Below the pieces are notes generated by a model. The model searched no databases. It worked only from the letters and a program-made list of their open reading frames with translations, and was not told the DNA's origin. The translations under genes and the position numbers were made by a program. 64,000 nt of DNA from Megaustenia siamemsis. Taxonomy: Eukaryota > Mollusca > Gastropoda > Stylommatophora > Ariophantidae. Shown piece by piece: positions 24,710-35,396 of the stretch. The stretch covers positions 61,542,126 to 61,606,125 of the forward strand of contig JAVIAB010000092.1 of NCBI GenBank assembly GCA_032433765.1, in the 5' to 3' direction. How positions within the stretch are numbered: position 1 is the first letter of the stretch; each line of letters begins with the position of its first letter.

Positions 24710-25110
24710 ATATGCTTCTTCTTCTCTCCCTTTCAGCTCCCTGTGGAGCATAGGTTTTCAGCAAACACTTTCCAAGTCGTTCTGTTTCGTGCCAGTCTTT
24801 TAAAATCATTCCGCGTCTTCCCCATCATCTTCATCTCTGCTTCTATCTGTCTTCTCCGAGAATTCTTTGGTCTTCCTCTTTATCTTTTTCCCTGGGATAA
24901 AAAAAAAGGAGCCTGTTATGTAATACTCTCAGTTGGCTTCCGCAGTGTGTGTCCTATCCAGCACCATCGTCTTCGCTGTATCTCTTTATCCACTGGTACA
25001 TTTCCATAATTCTACGTCAGTGATTTTGTCCTGCCATTTCCATCCTTTTATTCTGCGTAAGCATCCATTAATGAAAGTCTGTATCTTCATGATTGTCATT
25101 TTTGTCATAT
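24710..25110 (-). mobile_element. LINE 3' fragment, family 'E', reverse
   Basis: Minus frames read MKIQTFINGCLRRIKGWKWQ, DKITDVELWK and RRRWCWIGHTLRKPTESIT, with the AAGTGTTTGC..AAAACCTATGCTCC 3' piece shared with 17071-17500. It lies in the intron, in the same orientation as the host gene. Confidence 0.8.
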
Positions 25111-25301
25111 GCTTATTAGTGAGCAAATAAAGTGTATTTCTCCTAAGATAATGTGTTTTTTTATATTTCCAGTAATTATTATTAACACGTACCAAAACTT
25201 TAGCCTGAATGAAAAATTGGAAATTATGTGATAAAAATAAAACGAATTCGACAGATACAATTTATACAACGGATAAATAAATATATTTTTAAAAAACTTA
25301 C

Positions 25302-25507
25302 AAGGTGAGGACCGTCCTAGCTTTCCGTTGAGAAGTCCACCATTTAAAGGATGCCCAGAGGGAACAAGAGTGGGACCTGGCGACATGTCGTAGCCATAAC
25401 TTGACCTTCGACCTTCTCGTCGATTCCCATCTATGGCAGCTTGAAGCTCCGATGGGTTGCTGAGTTTTAGTTTTTCGCACTCGTACGGATATAAATACTT
25501 CATGTAT
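25302..25507 (-). CDS. ARID3: ARID3-like internal exon: C-terminal half of the ARID DNA-binding domain
   Basis: A 206-bp exon. The acceptor is the pyrimidine-rich TTTGTCATTCACAG and the donor is GTAAGT. After one base that completes a split codon (compatible with CA|A, Gln) it reads YMKYLYPYECEK, then SNPSELQAAIDGNRREGRR and SSYG. This is the last helix region of the extended ARID domain characteristic of ARID3/dead ringer proteins, where it follows a conserved AFTLRTQ. The remaining residues (about 40-68) are a Gly/Pro/Ser-rich linker, and the exon ends on the first base (t) of a split codon. In this family the ARID binds AT-rich DNA in the nucleus. An open frame also continues upstream into intron, so the exon edge rests on the splice site and homology. 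I am confident of the family and less sure which paralogue it is. Confidence 0.92.
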
Positions 25508-26431
25508 CTGTGAATGACAAATTGATAGCACATGTTGTTCAGGTAGATGAAAGGTTCATTTAAAGCTCAAACAAAAGTCCAATATTCTAAACTCAAAACG
25601 CACTTATCTGTTCATGCATAGTGGGAGGTTTAGGAGAGGAGGAGGGGCGCAAGATCACAAAAATTCTCACGAGAAATTGGAGAAAAGACCTGCATGAGGT
25701 CGGGAATTACGTGAGAGTTTGGGTTAAGACATATAAGGGCGTATTCCTCCCCCCCCCCCCCCCCAATGTCGATTTTCTTAAGTAATACATTAAAAGAATG
25801 CAAAGTATTTTTTTTTTTATGTGTTAATTCAACTACTCGAAATTTCGTTAATAGATTCTTTGAGACAGTTCCCCATCTCTGCCAACGAAAGTTTCGGAAC
25901 ACCTGAAGCCTCCTTCCAGGATGAAAATTACGTACGACTCGTGACTGTAATTGAAGGTAGGCACTCGCCATTAACATGGTTATTTGACCTCGCAACACGC
26001 TCATAAAAAGGGAGTGCTTGAAGACCCGCCCACAGTTCTACCCTTCCAGCTGTTGTATTTCCCAGTATTAGTTGGACATCACATAACTGACTTTGGCTTC
26101 AGTAGCTACATAAATCCATCTTTATATGTTATTCTACATTGCAACACTAAAATAACACATTTTAAACAGCACATATTGTTATTATGTTAAAGGTTTATTT
26201 TTTATGAGGTAGATGTGTTTACATTTTGAAAGAGGTTGTTGGGTATAGATTCGTGAGGATGACATTTGACCGGTACAAATCTTTTACGAGAATCATGAAT
26301 AAATTTATATTAAAATAATAAATGTTTAAATAAAATTACATACAATGTGTTTTAATGTGTTTACATTATATTGTTTTTGGCTAGTTTTATTAATCGAGTT
26401 TTGGCAATATCTCCATTTTTATTTTATCTAA
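25508..26431. other. No gene seen (upstream of the ARID exon)
   Basis: Contains a run of about 16 C near 25749-25764. No exon encoding the N-terminal ARID half was found here. Confidence 0.4.
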
Positions 26432-26450
26432 GAAGAGCGAAAGAGAGAGT

Positions 26451-26482
<32 letters not shown>
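26432..26482. repeat. (GA)n microsatellite
   Basis: An imperfect then pure GA run. Confidence 0.95.
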
Positions 26483-26532
26483 TGTACCACATACATGAGT
26501 AATTTAAAATGTGTCACGAGGAGAGAGGGCTG

Positions 26533-27130
26533 CCATAAAGAAAAATAGATAGAATGACAAATTAAACTTATGACCCTACCAGAAAGGTAACATAAAAAAA
26601 TATAGAGAATGACAAATTAAACTTATGACCGTACCAGAAAGGTACCATAAAAAATATAGAGAATGACAAACTAAACTTATGACCGTACCAGAAAGGTACC
26701 ATAAAAAATATAGAGAATGACAAATTAAACTTATGACCGTACCAGAAAGGTATCATAAAAAATATAGAGAATGACAAATTAAAATTATGACCGTACCAGA
26801 AAGGTATCATAAAAAATATAGAGAATGGCAAACTAAACATATGACCGTACCAGAAAGGTACCATAAAAAAATATAGAGAATGACAAATTAAACTTATGAC
26901 CATACCAGAAAGGCACCATAAAAAATATAGAGAATGACAAATTAAACTTATGACCGTACCAGAAAGGTATCATAAAAAATATAGAGAATGACAAACTAAA
27001 CATATGACCGTACCAGAAAGGTACCATAAAAAATATAGAGAGTGACAAATTAAACTTATGACCGTACCAGAAAGGTACCATAAAATATATAGAGAATGAC
27101 AAACTAAACTTATGACCGTACCAGAAAGGT
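26533..27130. repeat. Minisatellite, 54-bp unit, about 11 copies
   Basis: The unit is GACCGTACCAGAAAGGTACC + ATAAAAAATATAGAGAATGA + CAAATTAAACTTAT. It contains the near-palindromic GGTACCAGAAAGGTACC-like centre. Because 54 is a multiple of three, an 18-residue repeat (minus: FSIFFMVPFWYGHKFNLS) stays open for over 100 codons. It is not a credible gene. Confidence 0.95.
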
Positions 27131-27187
27131 GTGAGTGGATAACAAAAACAAACGGAGTGGGGTGCACAAATTATAATAACAAGTAAA

Positions 27188-28920
27188 TGCGGACACGATT
27201 TTAACAATTTAATTTAACAGAGATGTGTCAAAACAGTGATTCCCAAACTGTTGACACCCGTAGCTCAATTTCCCTTTTGATCATAGCCCGGTGGCGCCCA
27301 ACGCAGTTAGGATAGTACATGCCGGGAAATGATTCCCTGATAGGGTATATGAGATGATAAATGATGACAGAATTAACACTATCCTGTAAAAAAATCGTTT
27401 ATGTACTAAAAGATATTAAACTCTAGTTAATGTTGTCATTGTATGATTTCTAACCACTGAGTAAGCACACGGAAATATCCTCGGCACGACGTCCTTGTCA
27501 AAGTTTAGCGGTGCTCTGAAGAGCCATAGCACATATTTTGAAAACCACTGTTCCAATGTTATAGAATACGGATATGATTTTTTTTTAAAGTTAAGCAGAG
27601 AGAGGTGCAAGGTGTAAGAGAATGTGGACATGATATATATTAAGTAGAGATAAGTGCCAATGTAAGAGAATGCGGACATGATAAATGTTAAACAAAGAGA
27701 GATGTCAATATAAGAGAATGTGGACGTGATAAATATTAAACAGAGAGAGATCTCAATATAAGAGAATGTGGACATGGTAAATATTAAACAGAGAGAGATG
27801 TCAATGTAAGAGAATGGGGACATGATAAATATTAAACAGAGAGAGATGTCAATATAAGAGAATGTGGACATGGTAAATATTAAACAGAGAGAGACGTCAA
27901 TATAAGAGAATGTGGACATGATAAATAATAAACAAAGAGAGTTGTCAATGTAAGAGAATGTGGACATGATAAATAATAAACAGAGAGAGATGTCAATATA
28001 AGAGAATGTGGACATGATAAATAATAAAGAGAGAGAGATGTCAATATAAGAGAATGTGGACATGATAAATAATAAACAGAGAGAGATGTCAATATAAGAG
28101 AATGTGGGCGTGCTAAATATTAAACAAATAGAGTTCTCAATGTAAAGAATGTGGACATGGTAAATAATAAACAGAGAGAGATGTCAATATAAGAGAATGT
28201 GGACATGCTAAATATTAAACAAAGAAAGTTGTCAATGTAAACGAATGTGGACATGATAAATATTAAACAGAGAGAGATGTCAATGTAAGAGAATGAGGAC
28301 ATGATAAATATTAAACAAACAGAGTTGTCAATGTAAGAGAATGTGGACATGATAAATATTAAACAAAGAGAGTTGTCAATGTAAGAGAATGTGGACATGA
28401 TAAATATTAAACAGAGAGAGATGTCAATATAAGAGAATGTGGACATGATAAATATTAAACAAACAGAGTTGTCAATGTAAGAGGAGTATTGTTCTTTGTT
28501 TTGTTTATTTTTGTTGATGTTTCTTTGTCATTTTTTCTGAGTGCTTTGCTGTCAATGTTAGAGAATGTCGGCATAATAAATATTAACAGAGAGAGAGAGA
28601 GAGAGAAGTCAGTCTAAGAGAATTAGTGAGTTGGACATGATAAATATTAAGAGCGAAAGAGAGAAGCCAGTGTAAGAGAATTAGTGAGTTGGACATGATA
28701 AATATTAAACAGAGAAAGGTGCAAATGTCAGTGAATCTGGGCATGATAAATGTTAACAGAGAGAGAGAGAGAAGCCAGTGTAAGAGAATTAGTGAGTTGG
28801 ACATGATAAATATTAACAGCGAAAGAGAGAAGCCAGTGTAAGAGAATTAGTGAGTTGGACATGATAAATATTAAACAGAGAAAGGTGCAAATGTCAGTGA
28901 ATCTGGGCATGATAAATGTT

Positions 28921-28962
<42 letters not shown>

Positions 28963-29455
28963 CCAGTGTAAGAGAATTAGTGAGTTGGACATGATAAATA
29001 TTAACAGAGAAAGAGAGAAGCCAGTGTAAGAGAATTAGTGAGTTGGACATGATAAATATTAAACAGAGAAAGGTGCAAATGTAAGTTAATCTGGGCATGA
29101 TAAATGTTAATAGAGAGAGAGAGAGAAGCCAGTGTAAGAGAATTAGTGAGTTGGACATAATAAATATTAACAGAGAGAGAGAGAGAGAAGCCAGTGTAAG
29201 AGAATTAGTGAGTTGGACATGATAATATTAAACAGAGAAAGGTGCCAATGTAAGTGAATGTGGACATGATAAATATTAAACAGAGAAAGGTGCAAATGTA
29301 AGTGAATCTGGGCATGATACATATTAATCAGAGAGAGTTGCCAATGTAAGAGTATGTGAGTATTGAACATAACAAATATTAAACAGAGATGTGTCAATGT
29401 AAGAGGATGTAGATAGGATATATATTAAACAGAGAGAGTTGACAATGTAAGAGAA
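27188..29455. repeat. Minisatellite complex, 48-bp base unit, with diverged higher-order part
   Basis: From about 27590 to 28482 the unit is AATATAAGAGAATGTGGACA + TGATAAATATTAAACAGAGA + GAGATGTC, about 18 copies. From 28553 to 29455 longer composite units follow, with expanded (GA)n and GCCAGTGTAAGAGAATTAGTGAGTTGG blocks. A spacer without repeat homology occupies 28483-28550. The left edge (27188-27233) is a diverged unit, cut off from the rest by a hAT-like insertion. The 16-residue minus-strand repeat MSTFSYIDISLCLLFI results from the 48-bp period. Confidence 0.93.
27234..27550. mobile_element. hAT-like non-autonomous DNA transposon (MITE), 317 bp
   Basis: The left end CAGTGATTCCCAAA and the right end (read inward) CAGTGGTTTTCAAA match at 11 of 14 bases and are typical hAT termini. 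The 8-bp flanks TGTCAAAA and TTCCAATG each differ by two bases from TGTCAATG, which is the sequence of the array unit at that point. This fits an 8-bp duplication of an array unit that later mutated. There is no transposase frame. Confidence 0.72.
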
Positions 29456-29605
29456 ACGAAGTTTTAAAAGAATTTACAATCTTTGGTGTCAAAAAAATCC
29501 ACACCTATTTCAAGTTATATTAACATACACATACATTAACAAGTATAAACACCAAGACTTCCGCCATGAGCTACTTGGAGCTAAATAAGCTACTCATTAT
29601 TATCA

Positions 29606-30065
29606 TTAAGTACCATACCTGCTAGCAAGGGTGATCATGTCTCTCCATAACTTTTGATCTCGGCAATTATTTATCATTACTGTTGTTGACCCTCTGCCAA
29701 GCCATTCTCTTAAACTGTCTGGTATATTTTATTATTTTCTTCCCTGTATCTCTTTGTCCCTCAACTTTCCCAGTTGTCACAATACATGTATATTTCAGTT
29801 GTTATATTCTCATTACATGGCCAGAAAATGATGATTGCTTTTTTTCCCTAATATTGGATATTCGCTCTCTCTTTGCCTGGGGTTCTTTCAGAACGTTTTC
29901 ATTACTCTTCTTAGCTGCCTATGGTATTCTCAACATTCTTCTGTAAAACCACATTTCTACAGTCTCCAGTGATTTCTTGTCTGTTGTCTTATTTTCCATG
30001 ATTCACATCCATATGTTAAGACTGAGTCTACATAACATTTAAAAACTCTTTTTGAAATATAATAA
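29606..30065 (-). mobile_element. RTE-like LINE, 3' fragment
   Basis: Broken minus frames give YVDSVLTYGCESW, NIREKKQSSFSGHVMR and RQFKRMAWQRVNN and end near ATTATTATCATTAAGT. It is the longest copy of the subfamily also at 455-610 and 5836-6215. It lies just right of the 48-bp array. Confidence 0.82.
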
Positions 30066-30464
30066 TTTGTCATTCATGTAAACTTCTAGAAACAAGCGAC
30101 TAAAATGATCATAATCAATATTAAACAAGAACAAAATTGTAGGTTTAAACATTCTCGCAACAAGTTTTCAACTCACATTCCCATAGAGCTTTATACCAGG
30201 CTACAAATAATGTCTGGGAGAATTCATAAATAAATATCACTAATAGCGTCAGCTAAAAAAAACATGCTTACATTACGTCCTTCCGAACGATGATTTCACA
30301 AGAAAGAAAGCTCATAATTAGTCATTATCATGTGTCCTGTGCGCATAGAAAGTTGATTATGAAGGGCCATGTTTATATTCTATATTTTTTTACTGAATAG
30401 AAATGTCATAAATTCCCCATATCGTCTTTTTTTTTATTATTCGTCCACTTTAGCCTTTTTGTCT
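30066..30464. other. No gene seen
   Basis: AT-rich; nothing recognised. Confidence 0.4.
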
Positions 30465-30600
30465 CCTTCCTTTTTTTCTGCGTTCGCCCGACGACTAATC
30501 TTAATTGTTCGCCCTTAGAAGGACGTTAAGTGGGTGTAGATGTGTTGGGTTGTGGTTTACAACGAGCTGAGACATTTGAACTCTTCTACCAAACACTTCC
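30465..30600 (+). repeat. Interspersed repeat family 'C', one copy
   Basis: CGCCCGACGACT, TTCGCCCTTAGAAGGACGTTAA and GGGTGTAGATGTGTTG match the minus strand of 1950-2262 in order. Confidence 0.55.
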
Positions 30601-31344
30601 GGCACGGCATTTTGGGTAATTTTTTCTTCTTCATGATATGTTGACTTTCTGTATCGTACTTCTATACTAGAGGAGGACAACCTACGGCCTCCGCCAAGCT
30701 ATTTTGACCGGTTCTTGTGCTTGGTTTGAAAATTACTATATACACCATCCCCTAAGATTAGTCCATTACAATCGCTTGTGAATAGAAATTAGGTAATTTA
30801 TATTTGAAAATTACTATACGCTTAATTCACTAAGATTTGTATGTGTCAATCGCTTTGAATGTAAATTAGGTAATTTATATAATGACTTCATTAAGTGATG
30901 ATATCTTCATAATTTTCAGATTTGATCCTCAGAAAATAAAAGGTGGCTCACCAGTGTTATACTGATGATCGACTTGTCTTCAAAAGTTCAGCTTTATTTT
31001 CAGCTGATTTAGATCTTCATTATTTATTTGTTTTTATGTCCACTCGCTTATTCCAATCTTTCTATAAATTTACATCAATATTGTTTTATTTTTATGTGGT
31101 TACATTATTTAATAATAGTATATATGTTTTTTTTTAATAACACCAGACGGATGATGCACCGTGGAAATAAAAAGCAGAATAGAATAGGCCAAAGTAGCAT
31201 TTCAGAAAATGAAATAATATTGTGCAACAAGTCTATGACAAATACGTGAGAAAGAGAGAGACAGAGTTCCTTGTTACTATAGACAGCCCGTTCTGACCAA
31301 TGGAAGCGAATGAATCCTGGACAAATAAATAAAAAGACTATTAT
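30601..31344. other. No gene seen; possible hAT-like end near 30668
   Basis: AGAGGAGGACAACCTACGGCC resembles the start of many hAT elements. No partner end was found. Confidence 0.3.
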
Positions 31345-31728
31345 ATGCCACATAGATTGAATTTCTCAGAAAAATGTTGAGAGTTTCCTGGTAAACTAAA
31401 GACACAGAACGAGAAAATTGTCAAAGAGGTCAAAATAAAAAGGGAGCTCCTAAAAAACATCAGAAAGAAACAATTGACATTTTTCGAGAACAATATGAGA
31501 AGAGCAATATTGGAATGCTTGGTTACAGCTGGCAAACTACAGGGAAAGAGACATCGCGGACTACAAAGAAAGAGAATATACGAGATAGCTTGGGGATCAT
31601 GGCACACACAGAAAACGGTCAACAACAGAATTTATACATTGCATTATGGATATAAATTTGTGGTAGTGCATGATCCCCCACGCTAACCGGTATGATTCAT
31701 GATGATGATGATGATGATGATGATGATA
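31345..31728 (+). mobile_element. RTE-like LINE, 3' fragment with (ATG)n tail
   Basis: The plus frame reads EVKIKRELLKNIRKKQLTFF, MRRAILECLVTAGKLQGKR and the NNRIYT end, followed by (GATGAT)n at 31701-31728. It is the same subfamily as 57110-57435. Confidence 0.85.
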
Positions 31729-31824
31729 AATGCGGTTACTTTAAAAAAAAAACCGTTGAATAGATAAAACATGAAATTGTCAGCTTCAGCTTTGATGAAT
31801 GATAAATAACAGCTTCATTTATTT

Positions 31825-31972
31825 CTAGTATTCGCGAGATGGACGAGTAACATCAAAAGATGGACAAATCAACCGATGACAACCTGCACCATCAAAGCAA
31901 GAGATAGAGCAAAATGGCGCTCCATGGTAGCCAACCTTCGTTGCGGAGACGGCACTCAATGATGATGATGAT
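31825..31972 (+). mobile_element. RTE-like LINE, extreme 3' end with (TGA)n tail
   Basis: TSNIKRWTNQ, TCTIKARDRAKWRSMVANLR and CGDGTQ run into TGATGATGATGATG. It is the same subfamily as 13330-13575 and 34683-35396 and is truncated to its last 150 bp. Confidence 0.85.
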
Positions 31973-32340
31973 GATTCGCGAGATGTTTTTTTTTACATAT
32001 CAAACAGAATAAAACTAGAGTTTTCGCCTTTAACAAATAATGTATGAAGTGGCTACTGACATAATTACGTTTACTACAGATGGTCAAACATTTCCTATTT
32101 CAATTTATTAGACATCAAACAAAAACTTAAATGCAACTACTTGCGATGGGACAAATAAAGTATAAGTGTGTCAATATAATGGGAGATTGAAGTAGCATAC
32201 TCCACTACACTAGGCCAAATCATTTGGATATGGGGGTGCCAGTGTTCTCTCTCTCTCTCTCTCTCTTGTATTGTTGTAACGTGCCCCAACTTAGTAACAT
32301 AGATAATACTTTTTGTTTCCATTTGACTAGACTGGAAATC
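31973..32340. other. No gene seen; short (CT)n at 32248-32266
   Basis: Nothing else is recognised. Confidence 0.4.
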
Positions 32341-32415
32341 GTCGGTTTCAGATTGAACCGGAGTTCACTTTTTTCTCTAAGACAGCGCGCTAACCACTAC
32401 GCTACAGACGCTTCA
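32341..32415 (-). mobile_element. tRNA-like sequence, probably the head of a second SINE family
   Basis: The minus strand has an A box GTAGCGTAGTGGTTAGCGCG and a B-box-like GGTTCAATCTG about 35 bases later. The stems are too degraded for a functional tRNA, and the B box lacks the usual GGTTCGANTCC. Confidence 0.5.
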
Positions 32416-32604
32416 GAATGAAATAATAATTTTGATAATACATGAGGTGGAAACACATGTTTGTTGTAAAAATTGTAACAACACAATTGCAGTTTAAATG
32501 CTAAATGGAATTTACAATATAAATTACTGAAACATGTAAAACTTATGAATTGTATAATAAAAAACGACGTGTGTATACATTTTAAAATAGTTGGCAGTAC
32601 TTAC

Positions 32605-32647
32605 CCGGTGATCGACATTCGTTGAAAACACGATTAACTAGACGCAG
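32605..32647 (-). CDS. Possible 43-bp micro-exon (weak)
   Basis: On the minus strand an acceptor (CCTTTGTTTTAG) and a perfect GTAAGT donor bracket 43 bp, open only in phase 0 (LRLVNRVFNECRSP plus one base). It is on the same strand as the ARID3-like gene and 7 kb upstream of its first visible exon. Its end phase does not fit that exon directly, so another exon would be needed between them. No family is recognised. It may be chance. Confidence 0.2.
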
Positions 32648-32734
32648 CTAAAACAAAGGAACGAAAGTTAGAAGATAAAAAGCGCCAACGAAAATGTGGT
32701 AATTTAGAAGTTGTAGACTCGTGCAGCAGAAACA

Positions 32735-32845
32735 TGAGCAGTAGACGTGGCCTTGACCCGACCATAAGACGACACTAAAAGACGATGAGAGCAAGGAGAT
32801 AACAGAAGCCACATGGGGGAGTTAGAGCGACTCACGTTACAAGAG
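32735..32845 (+). mobile_element. Possible LINE 3' scrap
   Basis: Mixed frames give RRG..P, TIRRH*K and WGELERL, which resembles the RGRPxxTWRRT...W.ELERLA end of RTE-like proteins. It is short and frameshifted. Confidence 0.4.
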
Positions 32846-33688
32846 CCGCAATGTATTTTTTAAACGTCGTTAGGTTTAATTATTTATAGCTTCATGTAGA
32901 CAGATAAAGGTATTGCTAAAGCGTGTAATGTCTTTCTCAAGTGGCTTTAAATCTCACAATCTTCTAAGTAATTTAACTACTGAAAATTGGGTGGCCAGTG
33001 CTCGCTATGCTGTAGTTACATTTTCATACTTTGTGAGACAAGCACTTATTGTTACAGCCGAATATAACCGGTTTAAGTGGACTGGCTCAACAGGCTCTAG
33101 CAAGAATAAAAAGTACAGGCCAAGGTATCGTGGATCACTTTCATTCAACTAAAGTTTGTGCTACGATTGATTTCAATCAGTCAGGGCCATAGTGTGAGGT
33201 GAGAAACAACGCAACTCTCCTCCATATAATTCCAAGTTGAAGGCAAATAATTTCAGCCAATTCGTCTGACATTAATGCATCTACCCTTATATGAACTGCC
33301 CTCATTTTTATGTTTCTACTTTAGCAGGCTACAATCTGCGCCCATTTTGTGGTTAAAACTGAAGCCTTTTTTTGTGATAAACATCCGTACAATTCACGGT
33401 GATACTATCAAGCAAAATAATAAAATCCCAATAAAAGTTGCTCTCTTTTTAAAAAAAATTGACAGAGTTTAGCTATTTCATATATTTATAAATACTCGAT
33501 TTATTTTTATTTTTTTGGGTGATAGAGACGTGCAACGGTTAATACTTGAACCATAGCTAGTAGTCAACAATCTGTATGAATCAACTTTAGAAGCTAACCT
33601 TAATGAGTAGAGAGCTATGAAGATATCATATTAAACAATCATTAATAAACGAAGAATCCAAAGATATAAACATTTCTTTCCTGATCAC
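32846..33688. other. No gene seen
   Basis: A 79-codon plus frame (32913-33152) has no recognisable features. Confidence 0.4.
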
Positions 33689-33744
33689 GTGCGCGCACAC
33701 ACACACACACAACCGCGCGCGCACGCACACACACACACACACAA
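33689..33744. repeat. (CA)n microsatellite with CG interruptions
   Basis: CACACA runs on both sides of CCGCGCGCGCACGC. Confidence 0.95.
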
Positions 33745-33749
33745 ACAAA

Positions 33750-34140
33750 GAACGGCGGTCTAGAAGTAACACGTCGACCTCTGAAAAGTCTCGAGTTCGA
33801 ATACCGTCACAGAAGGCAGGAATGTTTCTCCTCCAATCCGTAGTGTCATCGTCTCCTTAGCCTACCTTCATCTCTGGGCAATGAAATCCTATATCTAGCC
33901 TTCTCGGATAACGGCGGAAAAACAGGAGGTCCGGTGTGCACTCTGCGTACGTTAAAAAACCATTGCTAGTCAAATGTCGAGTATGCTAAGAATGGCCGCT
34001 GCCCGGGTAAAATAACAAAATGTTAAAATGACAAATCTGTCCATACCGAAGTCGGATGTGTCGGGCCGAAGGTTTCACATCCGGGCGCCTAACGTAAACT
34101 AGAGACACCACACGACCACGCCTATAATGGGTAAACAGTA
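33750..34140 (+). mobile_element. Probable tRNA-derived SINE of a third type
   Basis: A tRNA-like head with GAGTTCGAATACC (B-box-like, 33793-33805) is followed by a GC-richer body with TGCGTACGTTAAA, a kind of conserved central segment common in mollusc SINEs, and an ACACACAC tail (34143 onward). It is flanked on both sides by CA repeats, so a target duplication cannot be told from the microsatellite. Confidence 0.55.
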
Positions 34141-34324
34141 AAAACACACACACACAAAACATTGCATTTGATAAGTGCAGTGTATTTATAATTCCTAATG
34201 TCTAAGTCAGCTTCTTTCTCTTAATACACCTTTCTCCACAGCCACAAAACTCCCCCCCCCCTTTTTCCACAAAAAAATAACAATAAAAAATAATGTTAAT
34301 AATAATAAATAATAATCACAGCCA

Positions 34325-34620
34325 ACACGCCTATTGAGATGACGACCATCTCTATACAACTTGTCATCTCTATATATGTTAATTAATTATGTGAACTGCC
34401 TACCAAACCAAACCATTCACTTAAACTTCCTTATATCTTCTCTCTCTCTCTGTTTACCTATTCTTCCCTCGATTTTCCTGTTGTCACAATACTCTTCCCT
34501 ACTCATTATACGATCAGAAAATTATTATTCGTTCTTGATGTTGGAAACAAGTTTTTCTATTCTTTATGGAGTAACGCAGTAAAATATATTGTATTTCATT
34601 TACTTTTTCCCCTTTATGAG
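34325..34620 (-). mobile_element. RTE-like LINE, diverged 3' fragment
   Basis: The order CGACCATCTCTATACAACTT, TCACTTAAACT.CC, CTATTCTTCCCTCGATTTTCC, CACAATACTC, CTCATTATACG.TCAGAAAAT matches 29606-29850 at lower identity. Confidence 0.65.
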
Positions 34621-34682
34621 TCGTTGTTTGGGTGAACATTGGAAAAATAAGGTCAGTTTATTTTACTTTCTAATAGAGACCT

Positions 34683-35396
34683 GAAGCAAAAAATATGGAC
34701 TAGAAACGAATATCAAAAAGACTAAAACTATGATCATAAACAAAGAAAATTCTCAAGACCTACAATTAAATATCACAGTTGAGGGAATACATCTGGAGAC
34801 ATCCCAGAGCTACAACTACCTGGGACATACTATAACCAATGCTGGAAAATGCAAAACTGAAATAAACAAAAGAATAGGTATGGCACAAAGTAATTGTAAT
34901 GCCATGAAAATTATACTAACAACAAAACAAATATCAGCAGGGCTGAAACTAAGAATGGCAAAATGTTACATCTTCACAATATTCCTGTATGGTGCAGAAA
35001 CATGGACATTAGACAAGAAAACAGAACAGAAAATTGAAGCCTTTGAAATGTGGATTTATAGAATAATAGGTAGAATTGGATGGAAACAAAAGACAAAAAA
35101 CGATAAAGTTTTAAAACAACTGAAAATAAAAAGATAACTACTAAATACAATCAAGACAAGACAAATGAAATTTTTGGGGCATGTTAAAAGACACAACAGC
35201 CTACTAAAAGTAATATTGGAAGGAAAAATACAAGGTAAAAGAGGCAGATGCTGACCAAGACTAACATCGACGAGTAACATCAAAAGATGGACAAATCAAT
35301 CTATGACAGCCTGCACCATCAAAGCAAGAAACAGAGTAGAACGGCAATCCATGGTAGCCAACCTTCGTTGTGGAGAAGGCACACGATGATGATGAA
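34683..35396 (+). mobile_element. RTE-like LINE, RT thumb and C-terminus, near-intact frame
   Basis: One reading frame runs from 34683 to the tail with only two stops (TAA at 35135 and a TGA near 35251). It reads YGLETNIKKTKTMIIN, YNYLGHTITNAGKC, FLYGAETWTLDKKTEQKIE, EMWIYRIIGRI, RQMKFLGHVKRHNSLL, GKIQGKRGR and CGEGTR, and then enters TGATGATGA (35386-35395). This is the region after the RT active site in RTE-type elements. The absence of frameshifts suggests a fairly young, 5'-truncated insertion. Confidence 0.9.

Larger units (their letters stand above)
2481..25507 (-). other. ARID3: Partial ARID3/dead ringer-type gene, three exons and two introns
   Basis: Three minus-strand exons (25507-25302, 22673-22530, 2717-2481) join in one open frame. 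Exon 1 ends on the first base of a codon, exon 2 starts with two bases and ends on one, and exon 3 starts with two. All donors are GTAAGT and all acceptors end in CAG. Exon 1 carries the distinctive ARID3 ARID C-terminus. The upstream ARID half and the protein C-terminus were not found in the window. The family comprises nuclear AT-rich DNA-binding transcription factors (Drosophila retn/dead ringer, vertebrate ARID3A-C). The introns hold SINEs, LINE fragments and minisatellites. Confidence 0.85.

Noticed and set aside
24330..25300. Another ARID3 exon between 24.3 and 25.3 kb
   Set aside because: Frames here are LINE family E in the same orientation.
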